Shown here piece by piece: positions 1 to 6,045 of a stretch of DNA of 57,878 bases. A program made the position numbers and the translations under genes. The notes under the pieces were generated by a model. The model did not search any database and had not been told where the DNA came from. It saw only the letters and a list, made by a program, of their open reading frames with translations. Source of the stretch: Flavobacteriia bacterium (lineage in GTDB: Bacteria; Bacteroidota; Bacteroidia; Flavobacteriales; Weeksellaceae); NCBI GenBank assembly GCA_015999765.1, contig JAECQR010000011.1:1-57878 (forward strand). The letters are read 5' to 3'. The stretch's first letter is position 1. Every line of letters starts with the position of its first letter.

Positions 1-45
1 ATAAAACAGCGAAGGGAAAAGCTACCGGAGGTTTAGTTCAACAAG

Positions 46-166
46 CTATTTCTATCAGCGGGGTTGAAGTTTACATCATGAAGATTTTTGCTTATTGTTC
101 TCTTAGTTATATTTACAAAAAGCAATTATAGTAATCCCCGCCAACAGAAATACCCAACCGTTAGCT
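46..166 (+). repeat. attC-like folded site, copy 1
   Basis: The left arm at 46-63 (CTATTTCTATCAGCGGGG) is complementary, with a few mismatches, to the right arm at 136-153 (CCCCGCCAACAGAAATAC). About 70 AT-rich bases separate them, and GTTAGCT at 160-166 follows the right arm. A second site with the same layout lies at 39166-39290. Imperfectly paired arms ending in a GTTRRRY-like box resemble integron attC sites. That is a structural analogy, because no integron integrase is seen here. A matching AGCTAAC at 975-981 closes the two-gene cassette that follows. Confidence 0.5.
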
Positions 167-198
167 GCAAGTTTATAAAAAACGTTATCCAAAGGAAA

Positions 199-510
199 AT
201 GCCAGATAAAAACGAAATTGAAAGAAGAAAACAAATCAAAAAAGAATTGAGAGAAAAAGCAAAACTTGAATTTGAAAATTCGCTTCCAATTTCAAGAGAA
301 AAATTCACTCAGTTATTTGACTTTTTGGATGAAAAACTTGGTGAATATGATTGTGATGATTCGTTAAAATTAACAAATGAATTTTTGCAAGAATACAAAA
401 TAGAAAACATTCAGGAAGTCAAAAATTGGCTTCAAGAAAATGGAGGTTATTGTGATTGCGAAGTCTTAAATAATGTTGAAGAAATGTTTGACGATGATGC
501 AATCTTATAA
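199..510 (+). CDS. DUF2695 family protein
   Basis: This is a 103-residue acidic, soluble protein with no signal peptide. It starts with a charged helix and continues with the REKFTQLFDFLDEKL and ENGGYCDCEVLNNVEEMF segments typical of DUF2695, a family of unknown function. The ATG at 199 is chosen because AAAGGA lies just before it and the frame upstream crosses the attC-like arm. The gene overlaps the start of the DUF4265 gene, so the two are probably translated together as one cassette. Family assignment is from recognition of the sequence; function is unknown. Confidence 0.75.
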   Translation: MPDKNEIERRKQIKKELREKAKLEFENSLPISREKFTQLFDFLDEKLGEYDCDDSLKLTNEFLQEYKIENIQEVKNWLQENGGYCDCEVLNNVEEMFDDDAIL

Positions 511-964
511 TTCTGAAAAGATTTTAGTTCGATATTTTAGTGACGTTCTCGACGAAATTGTCGTTGAAACTCTTTGGACAGAAATTATAGATGCTGAAAA
601 AGGACTTTATAAAATTGATAATATTCCTTTTTATGGACCTGAATTTTCTTCTGATGATATTGTTTTTGCTGAGTTCGATGTAGACGAAGGAAGAATTACG
701 TTTAGAAATGTCGTTGAATATTCAGGAAATTCAACAATACAAATTATTATTCTTGACAAAGATCAGAACGTCCAAAAATTAAGAAATGAATTTAAAGAAT
801 TAGGTTGCGAAACTGAAGGAACTGGAAGTAATTATTTTGTAATGGAAGTTCTCTATGAACAAAAATATTCTCCGATTTTTAAAAAATTGACTGAACTCGA
901 AACTGCTGAAAAAATCAGTTTTGCGGAACCAAATATTTCACAAAAACATATATCTGAAAAATAA
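494..964 (+). CDS. DUF4265 domain-containing protein
   Basis: This is a soluble protein of about 156 residues. The order of segments matches DUF4265: an N-terminal strand region (ETLWTEIIDAEKGLYKIDNI), then PFYGPEFSSDDIVFAEFD, then a C-terminal EGTGSNYFVMEV segment. Function is unknown. The start is uncertain. ATG codons at 494 and 497 both overlap the end of the DUF2695 gene, and a start at 473 is open but would overlap more. The gene ends just before CTGCAGCTAAC, which is inverted relative to GTTAGCTGCA at the head of the cassette. The pair therefore looks like one mobile two-gene unit. Confidence 0.7.
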   Translation: MMQSYNSEKILVRYFSDVLDEIVVETLWTEIIDAEKGLYKIDNIPFYGPEFSSDDIVFAEFDVDEGRITFRNVVEYSGNSTIQIIILDKDQNVQKLRNEFKELGCETEGTGSNYFVMEVLYEQKYSPIFKKLTELETAEKISFAEPNISQKHISEK

Positions 965-1052
965 AAAAACCTGCAGCTAACATAATATTAATACAAGTCC
1001 GTTTGCAAAGTCCTTTTAACAGGGTACTTTCTTACTTTTTCACCTCCTTTGG

Positions 1053-1073
1053 TACAACATAAGTACAACAAAT
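1053..1073 (+). repeat. candidate attL-type repeat of integrative element
   Basis: TACAACATAAGTACAACAAA plus a final T differs from the 39034-39055 segment by one base change and one inserted base. Both end in the 12-mer AGTACAACAAAT. The reverse complement of that 12-mer also occurs at 38945-38956, just upstream of the recombinase gene. This makes it a plausible recombinase recognition site. It abuts the stop codon of the nuclease gene. Confidence 0.45.
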
Positions 1074-1630
1074 CAGAGAACATCGACTGACAGGTAGTTT
1101 CCGCGGTTTTGCTGCTTTGCTTCAAAATTTAACTGCTGATATTCAGTAAGCATAGAACAATAATAAGAATGGCTGGCTTTTGCCCAGCCATTTTCAATCA
1201 AAAGCTCGTTCAGACATTCCCCTGAAGGCAGAATGACATAAGCCAACTGGCGCAGCCAGAAGTCGAGTTCGTTTTTCTTTTCGGTGAGGAGTGTGATACG
1301 TGTTCCAGGTGGGCACACCTGGAGCACGTAACCTAAACTCTTCAGACCGAGTTCCAGTAAGAAAGCTGCAGGCAGGTGGCTTTTCGCTTCATCCTCGCGC
1401 ATTTTCCGGCTCATGTGCACTTCCGGTGCATCGAGGCCATAAAGACGGATTTCCTTGCTTTCCTGACCGAATTCTTCTTTGACGATTAATGTGTCTCCAT
1501 CCAGAACCCTTTCGACGATCCAATAGGTTTCGGTAATAATCTCCGGAATCAGGAAATACTTTGTAGACGGATTTACAGTTTTGCTGACGTCCGACTGAGT
1601 GTTCTCGGGGGTAATTTCGTTGTAATGCAT
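1073..1630 (-). CDS. thermonuclease (SNase-like) family protein
   Basis: This 185-residue protein carries the staphylococcal-nuclease fold signatures: VERVLDGDTLIV (residues about 38-49), the metal/active-site strand IRLYGLDAPEVH (about 61-72) and the C-terminal LNELLIENGWAKAS helix. The family cleaves DNA and RNA with calcium. No classical signal peptide is visible, because about 35 polar residues precede the domain. The arginines of the catalytic set were not all verified. The gene is divergent from the operon starting at 1739 and sits at the left edge of the candidate element, where accessory nucleases are common. Confidence 0.8.
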   Translation of the reverse strand: MHYNEITPENTQSDVSKTVNPSTKYFLIPEIITETYWIVERVLDGDTLIVKEEFGQESKEIRLYGLDAPEVHMSRKMREDEAKSHLPAAFLLELGLKSLGYVLQVCPPGTRITLLTEKKNELDFWLRQLAYVILPSGECLNELLIENGWAKASHSYYCSMLTEYQQLNFEAKQQNRGNYLSVDVL

Positions 1631-1738
1631 TGGTTTACAGTATTTTGACTATTGTATTTGTAAAGATAATTCAAGAAATTTATAAGTGTCTAGACAACAG
1701 TGTTTTTCTTCAAATTATCAATTGCAAAATTTAATATT

Positions 1739-2542
1739 ATGGCAAGACAAAAAGGTCTCATGAAGTACGTCGGAACAATCGGCGACGTGAGACATTTCAA
1801 AATCAAAGGGCAAAAAGGTTTTTTTGCCGGCATGGTAGGCGGACCTACCGCAGAACAGGTAAAAACAGCTCCGGAGTTTGAGCGTACGCGCGAAAACATG
1901 AACGAGTTCGGCGGCTGCGCCATCGCCGGAAAGGCGGTGCGAACCGCTCTTTCCCAGCTGATGGGGAAATTTACCGATACTCAGGTGACAGGCAGATTAA
2001 CTTCGATCATGAAGAAAATCAACCTGGAGGACGGAACGGAAGCCAGAGGTTACCGAAAGGTAGAAATCTCCACTCAGAGAAATTATCTCACCGGGTTTGA
2101 GTTCAATAAGAACCAGTCCATCAACGGTGTTTTCAATGCTCCTTATCAGGTAAATCACGATCCTGCAAGAAATACTGCAGATCTGATTGTTGAGGAGTTT
2201 CTGCCTGTGGAACTGATCGCAGCTCCTGCAGGTGCTTCGCATTTCCGTTTGCTTCATGCTTTGGCGGTGATCGCGGACTTTTCGTATAACCCGGTTACCG
2301 GAACTTATGAACCGGACGACGCGGTGAACAATGAGCTGAGTGTAGTTTCCAGATCGCCGTTTATCCCGCTTAATGAAAGTTATTCCGGTGATACCATTAC
2401 GGCAGATTTGCCAGGTTTACCAACTCTGGACAATACCGTTTCTGTTCTTCAGTGTATCGGGATTGAGTTCTTCCAGGAAGTAAATGGGGTTTATTATCCA
2501 TTCGCAACCGGTAACTGTCTCAAAATTGAGGAAGTGTTTTAG
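1739..2542 (+). CDS. conserved hypothetical protein of a small island operon
   Basis: This 267-residue protein was not recognised as any named family. It starts MARQKGLMKYVGTIGDVRHF and is rich in Gly, Asn and Thr, with several predicted short strands. No signal peptide, membrane segment or nucleotide-binding motif is visible. ATG 1739 is preferred over an upstream TTG-type extension because the conserved-looking sequence begins there. A strong terminator lies 16 bases past the stop codon, so it may be transcribed more than the genes behind it. It heads a set with a DUF5675 protein and two small membrane proteins. A structural or surface role is possible but unsupported. Confidence 0.6.
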   Translation: MARQKGLMKYVGTIGDVRHFKIKGQKGFFAGMVGGPTAEQVKTAPEFERTRENMNEFGGCAIAGKAVRTALSQLMGKFTDTQVTGRLTSIMKKINLEDGTEARGYRKVEISTQRNYLTGFEFNKNQSINGVFNAPYQVNHDPARNTADLIVEEFLPVELIAAPAGASHFRLLHALAVIADFSYNPVTGTYEPDDAVNNELSVVSRSPFIPLNESYSGDTITADLPGLPTLDNTVSVLQCIGIEFFQEVNGVYYPFATGNCLKIEEVF

Positions 2543-2558
2543 GATGTGATCATGAAAG

Positions 2559-2587
2559 GGCTTCCAGAAAATGGAAGCCTTTTTTTT
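2559..2587 (+). terminator. Rho-independent terminator
   Basis: GGCTTCCA, loop GAAAA, TGGAAGCC form a perfect 8-bp stem followed by eight T. It ends the 1739 gene and partly insulates it from the DUF5675 gene. Confidence 0.85.
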
Positions 2588-2621
2588 ATCACTGATTTGT
2601 AAAATTAAAATACAAAACAGA

Positions 2622-3074
2622 ATGAAAACGAAAATAGTAAGAGTAGCCCAGGGCAAAGAAAGCACCCTTTCCCATCTTTATATTGACGGTATTTTCCAGT
2701 GCTTTCTCCTGGAGGATAAAATCCGCCAGGTTAAGATTAAAAGCAGGACCGCGATCCCGGAGGGAAAATTTCAGCTTAAAATCAACTCAACCGGTGGAAT
2801 GAACAGAACGTATTCCCAGAAGTACGGACAAATGCATCAGGGCATGATTGAAATTGATGATCTGCCGACTTTCGACCTGGTGTATATCCACACCGGAAAC
2901 ACGATTGAACACACGGCAGGTTGTCCGCTCGTCGGATTGAGTTACATCAAAAAAGACGGAGACTATCAGGTCCTGCAGAGCCGCGATGCATACTGGCAGG
3001 TTTATCCGAAACTTTTGGCGGCAGCCAAAAGCAAGGATAATCAGATTGAGATCCAGAACAATTTTCAATTTTAA
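2622..3074 (+). CDS. DUF5675 family protein
   Basis: This 150-residue soluble protein begins with a compact beta region (RVAQGKESTLSHLYIDGIF...LEDKIR), then AIPEGKFQLKIN, then DLVYIHTGNTIEHTAGCPLVG, the family hallmark. DUF5675 has no established function. The His...Gly-Cys arrangement (IHTGN...AGCPLVG) recalls the catalytic Cys/His pair of L,D-transpeptidase-type peptidoglycan enzymes, but that is inference only. ATG 2622 is used because the upstream frame runs through the terminator. It is followed at short distance by two small membrane proteins, an arrangement that would suit a lysis or envelope module. Confidence 0.7.
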   Translation: MKTKIVRVAQGKESTLSHLYIDGIFQCFLLEDKIRQVKIKSRTAIPEGKFQLKINSTGGMNRTYSQKYGQMHQGMIEIDDLPTFDLVYIHTGNTIEHTAGCPLVGLSYIKKDGDYQVLQSRDAYWQVYPKLLAAAKSKDNQIEIQNNFQF

Positions 3075-3086
3075 AACAGAATCATC

Positions 3087-3350
3087 ATGGGAAGTGAATT
3101 AACGTTGAGTGTGATGTTCGGTTTTATCAGCAGTGTTCTGCTGGGTATCGTTGCTTATTTCATCAAGCAGCTGCACACCGATTTCAAGAGTATGGAAAGA
3201 GATATGTCAGAAGTCAAGACCATGGCTCTGATCATCAAAACAGAATTCAAAACTTCTTATGACATCCTGAACAAGAAAGTTGAATACCTGGAACAACGGA
3301 TCAATAAATTAGAAATTAACGAAATAAGAAATCACGATCATGAAAAATAG
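3087..3350 (+). CDS. small membrane protein with coiled coil
   Basis: This is an 87-residue protein with one N-terminal membrane helix (LSVMFGFISSVLLGIVAYFI, residues about 7-26). A heptad-like charged region (EVKTMALIIKTEF...DILNKKVEYLEQRINKLEI) follows and likely forms a coiled coil. The layout resembles small phage haemolysin/holin-associated proteins, but no sequence family was recognised. It overlaps the next gene by 11 bases and follows the DUF5675 gene by 12 bases, so translational coupling is likely. Confidence 0.6.
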   Translation: MGSELTLSVMFGFISSVLLGIVAYFIKQLHTDFKSMERDMSEVKTMALIIKTEFKTSYDILNKKVEYLEQRINKLEINEIRNHDHEK

Positions 3351-3630
3351 AAACCTGAATTTAGTAAGCAGAATGTCTGCACCCACTCCAAAGTGGTTCC
3401 GCATTGTACGGAATGTTGGTCTTAGTTTGTCGGCTGTCGGCGGTGCCCTTGTGGGAGCACCGGTTGCCTTGCCTGCAGCAGTAATTTCCATTGGAGGTTA
3501 TTTGCTTTTAGGCGGAACCATACTTGGTGCGGTGAGTCAGACAGCAATCAGCTCGGAGGAGTACGGCGAAAAATCCGTTAAAATTCCCGGAAAATCAGCG
3601 GAAGATCCCGATCATGATGCTGTAAAATAG
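3340..3630 (+). CDS. small hydrophobic protein, holin-like topology
   Basis: This 96-residue protein has a basic N-terminus (KNRNLNLVSR). Two Gly/Ala-rich hydrophobic stretches follow (about residues 26-45 and 48-66), then a polar acidic tail. The two-helix hairpin with charged ends resembles a small holin, but the family was not recognised and this is inference. Its start overlaps the coiled-coil membrane protein. A terminator 38 bases past the stop ends the operon. Confidence 0.55.
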   Translation: MKNRNLNLVSRMSAPTPKWFRIVRNVGLSLSAVGGALVGAPVALPAAVISIGGYLLLGGTILGAVSQTAISSEEYGEKSVKIPGKSAEDPDHDAVK

Positions 3631-3667
3631 CACTTAAGCCCCATACTTAATGTTTTTTTGGTTAAAC

Positions 3668-3692
3668 GGCCTGTTGTAATGACAGGCCTTTT
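3668..3692 (+). terminator. Rho-independent terminator
   Basis: GGCCTGT, loop TGTAATG, ACAGGCC form a 7-bp GC-rich stem followed by TTTT. It closes the small operon that begins at 1739. Confidence 0.8.
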
Positions 3693-3888
3693 CAGTGCTT
3701 TAGATTTTGTTTGCACTCATTTGCACTGTTTTGTTTAAAAGGGTGAAATAAGTATGCTTTAAGGTGCAATCAGGGATGGAGTAAGTGGCACTCAATACAA
3801 AAAATTCCCCGGAGGGAAAATTTTGTTATGAAAAATACTATTCAAAAGAAAAAAAGGAAAAAAAGAAAGTGCCTAACTCTTGTGGAGG

Positions 3889-3938
3889 AAAAATGCTATG
3901 CAATATTTTTTTGAAAAAAATATAGACGTAGCATTTTT
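3889..3938. repeat. long AT-rich inverted repeat
   Basis: AAAAATGCTA (3889-3898) pairs with TAGCATTTTT (3929-3938). Inside it, ATATTTTTTT (3903-3912) pairs with AAAAAAATAT (3914-3923). Together they form a roughly 50-base two-part hairpin with a small internal loop. It is not next to a gene end in the way a terminator would be. Confidence 0.7.
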
Positions 3939-4132
3939 GACAACTATATTTTTTTCAAAAAACCCGCAAGGGCTTGATATTGTCAGGGCATTTTTCCGAC
4001 GCTATAACTTTACTTTCTTTTTTTTTATTTTTTTTATCCGGGACTTTCGGGAGGTGAAACAGGAGTTTTGCTTGTTATAAAACTCAGGCAAATCGAAGCT
4101 GTGTTTTCCGAACTCCCCTAAGCGGAGGGGAA

Positions 4133-4258
4133 GACAGCGGTATGGCGGTGCGGAGGAACGATGCACCGCCATACTGCTGTGCGCGGTACCGAGCGTGGAT
4201 AAACTGCCACTGAACTTTACCGCTGAAACAAGGCAGTTTATTGACTCCCGGTACATGG
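4133..4258 (+). repeat. two-hairpin element, copy A
   Basis: Hairpin 1 is a 17-bp stem, CAGCGGTATGGCGGTGC (4135-4151) with GCACCGCCATACTGCTG (4163-4179). Hairpin 2 is ATAAACTGCC (4199-4208) with GGCAGTTTAT (4232-4241). The element ends with GGTACATGG (4250-4258). The linker GTGCGCGGTACCGA and part of the second loop are shared with copy C. Copies B and C keep both helices while their stem sequences differ. Confidence 0.7.
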
Positions 4259-4308
4259 CTAATTGTGAGAACGGTTTTTCTTTCAAAGCGGTGGATAGCG
4301 ATGGCAAA

Positions 4309-4467
4309 GACAGCTGTATGACGGCTTACCGGAACCAGAATAAAATAGACAATTCCCGGTTAGCCGGCATACTGCTGTGTGCGGTGACGGAAGCGTATAG
4401 CTGGCAGGAACGTAACGGCCGTTCACGTCCGTGAAGTGGATGCCGGCTATGGGCTGGAGGAACATGG
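4309..4467 (+). repeat. two-hairpin element, copy B
   Basis: Hairpin 1 is a 22-bp stem with three mismatches (4311-4332 with 4356-4377). It keeps the outer CAGC.GTATG and CATACTGCTG ends, but its inner stem is different from copy A. Hairpin 2 is ATAGCTGGCA (4397-4406) with TGCCGGCTAT (4441-4450), and contains an inner TTCAC/GTGAA hairpin. It ends GGAACATGG (4459-4467). Confidence 0.65.
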
Positions 4468-4503
4468 ATGAATGGAGGAAAAGTCTGGATGCAAATTGTA
4501 TTG

Positions 4504-5418
4504 TTATGGAACTATCAGGAATTCGTCATACAATGTAAAGTCTTTCCATGCAGTTTTAATACTCTCTTCATTTCGTATGCTAAATGGTTTTGCCAACCTA
4601 TAACGGCCCGGTTTGTATTTGTATTGTACCGGGCGCAGATTTAAAGAATGTTCAGAGGTTTGTGTACCTACATAAAGACTATAACCGATGTCATTTATAA
4701 TCCCATCAAACGGAATCTTATTCCAATTTTTGCCATCATATTTTTCAACAGTTTGCCTTTCACCGAAGAAAATTTCATCGTAAGAATTGTTGATGATGGT
4801 GAAAGGAATTGGTTGGTTGAGTTCTGAGATCTTTACGGTGTTTTTTGACAAACTCATAAATACTTTACGTTCCATATTTTTAAATGGCGGAGTGAACACC
4901 GAGAATTCATAAGTAGCAAAATTAGTTTGATCTTGTGTAATTGAAAGAGAACTGGAATTCCTATAAGGTTTTGAAATACGGTATCTGCCAAGTCTATAGA
5001 TAGAACTATAGAAGTATAAATCCGTGGGCATCACATATTCCCGACCTGGAGTCAAAGTATATTGACCGCTTTTAAACTGCCTCCCGTTGTTGGTTTTATG
5101 CCAAGCGCCATTTGTATAATATTCCAATATAAAATCGTCCCCGAATACAATTGGTTCAGATGTATTATTCAGTATGCGTAATTTCTGTATCTGTTTGACA
5201 TCAGCCAAAGGAATAGAGTCATTTTGAAAATTAATAAGGACGTGTTTGGGCAAAGAATCAACAATCGGTTTATCGGCAGAATTTTTTACAACCGACGACG
5301 TAGGAAGGATTGCTTTTTCTGGCTTACCATTATCTGAGCCTGAATCATTTGTTGCATTAGGGCGCTTACATGAAATAAGTAATCCCAGTATTATTGCTAA
5401 AAGTATTGCATTCTTCAT
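4504..5418 (-). CDS. lipoprotein with two bacterial Ig-like domains
   Basis: This protein has about 304 residues. The ATG at 5418 gives MKNAILLAIILGLLISCKRP, a lipoprotein signal with lipobox LISC. A longer frame from 5487 would place 23 extra residues before the signal and is disfavoured. Two repeats follow, each with an FG(D/E)..-type strand, a YYTNGAWHKT/YDGKNWNKI strand and a G.YR(I/L).KP ending (about residues 80-175 and 190-295). These match an Ig-like fold seen in many exported bacterial proteins. No catalytic motif is visible, and a binding or envelope role is inferred. The gene sits between copies B and C of the two-hairpin element and faces the opposite way to them. Confidence 0.65.
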   Translation of the reverse strand: MKNAILLAIILGLLISCKRPNATNDSGSDNGKPEKAILPTSSVVKNSADKPIVDSLPKHVLINFQNDSIPLADVKQIQKLRILNNTSEPIVFGDDFILEYYTNGAWHKTNNGRQFKSGQYTLTPGREYVMPTDLYFYSSIYRLGRYRISKPYRNSSSLSITQDQTNFATYEFSVFTPPFKNMERKVFMSLSKNTVKISELNQPIPFTIINNSYDEIFFGERQTVEKYDGKNWNKIPFDGIINDIGYSLYVGTQTSEHSLNLRPVQYKYKPGRYRLAKPFSIRNEESIKTAWKDFTLYDEFLIVP

Positions 5419-5519
5419 TTTCAGATACTTACAATTCCTGAACCAACTAATGAAAGGTCTTGTGTTTTTAAGAGATAGATTTTTCATTGTGTTATAATCT
5501 TGCCTAAAGGGGCTGGAAA

Positions 5520-5698
5520 GACAGCGGTATGGAGGGCAATGAAAAAAATGCGTGATGGTGCTGGTAGCGGGGAAAGGGAAAGCGAGGGCATGCGCATTTT
5601 TTTGTTGCCCGGAATACTGCTGTGCGCGGTACCGAAGTGCCTATACTGCCACTACACTTTCCGCTGAAAAAAAGCAGAATAGGGACTGCAGGTACATG
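5520..5698 (+). repeat. two-hairpin element, copy C
   Basis: Hairpin 1 is a roughly 30-bp stem (5522-5552 with 5593-5622) with a 3-base internal loop and one bulge. Its ends CAGCGGTATGG and ATACTGCTGTG match copies A and B, but the inner stem is unrelated. Hairpin 2 is CCTATACTGC (5640-5649) with GCAGAATAGG (5674-5683). It ends GGTACATGG. Paired changes relative to copy A preserve both helices. Confidence 0.7.
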
Positions 5699-6018
5699 GA
5701 ATATTAAGAACTGAACTGTCGGATTGCACAATGGAACGGTGAACTGCTCTTCTAAATAATAACTTACCTGGCGGCTGGAAGGCGATGGCTTGTGCGGGCT
5801 TCGCCCGACCAAAAGGAAAGCATTTAGCATAATTTCCAATTATAGGCACTATGGTGCTGGTTTGCACGTAATGAAGCACTTCGGCAGGCTCAGCACAGGC
5901 GTGCGGAATGGAGGGCAACGTTGTAGCGGCTGGCCTGTGCGTATAATTGTCATTATGTTACTTGCTGTGGCAGCGGGGATATTTTGGAGGCTCATTATTT
6001 TTGCACAATATCTCCCAT
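5699..6018. other. non-coding spacer, no gene recognised
   Basis: About 320 bases lie between repeat copy C and the terminator of the metal operon. A small CGGGCTTCGCCCG hairpin near 5800 looks like part of a dispersed intergenic repeat. Open frames on both strands lack recognisable protein features. Confidence 0.5.
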
Positions 6019-6041
6019 AAAAAAACGGACCGAAGCCCGCT
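6019..6041 (-). terminator. terminator of the Czc/ATPase operon
   Basis: On the minus strand AGCGGGC, loop TTCG, GTCCGTT form a 7-bp stem with two G-U pairs, followed by a T run. It lies directly behind the stop of the ATPase gene. Confidence 0.75.
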
Positions 6042-6045
6042 TTGT

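Larger units (their letters stand above)
3693..4503. other. structured non-coding zone, left part
   Basis: About 800 bases have no convincing gene. They hold an AT-rich stretch with poly-purine tracts, a long hairpin at 3889-3938, a possible outer pairing TGACAA (3938-3943) with TTGTCA (3980-3985), and two copies of the two-hairpin element. Open frames here follow the repeats and look like artefacts. Confidence 0.6.

Noticed and set aside
3880..4080. Open frame of 66 codons with runs of Phe
   Set aside because: It lies across the long hairpin and AT-rich repeats; its composition follows the DNA palindromes and it has no protein-like features.
4195..4434. Open frame of 79 codons on the plus strand
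   Set aside because: It spans both hairpins of repeat copies A and B. The sequence is constrained by stem pairing, and copy C does not keep the frame.
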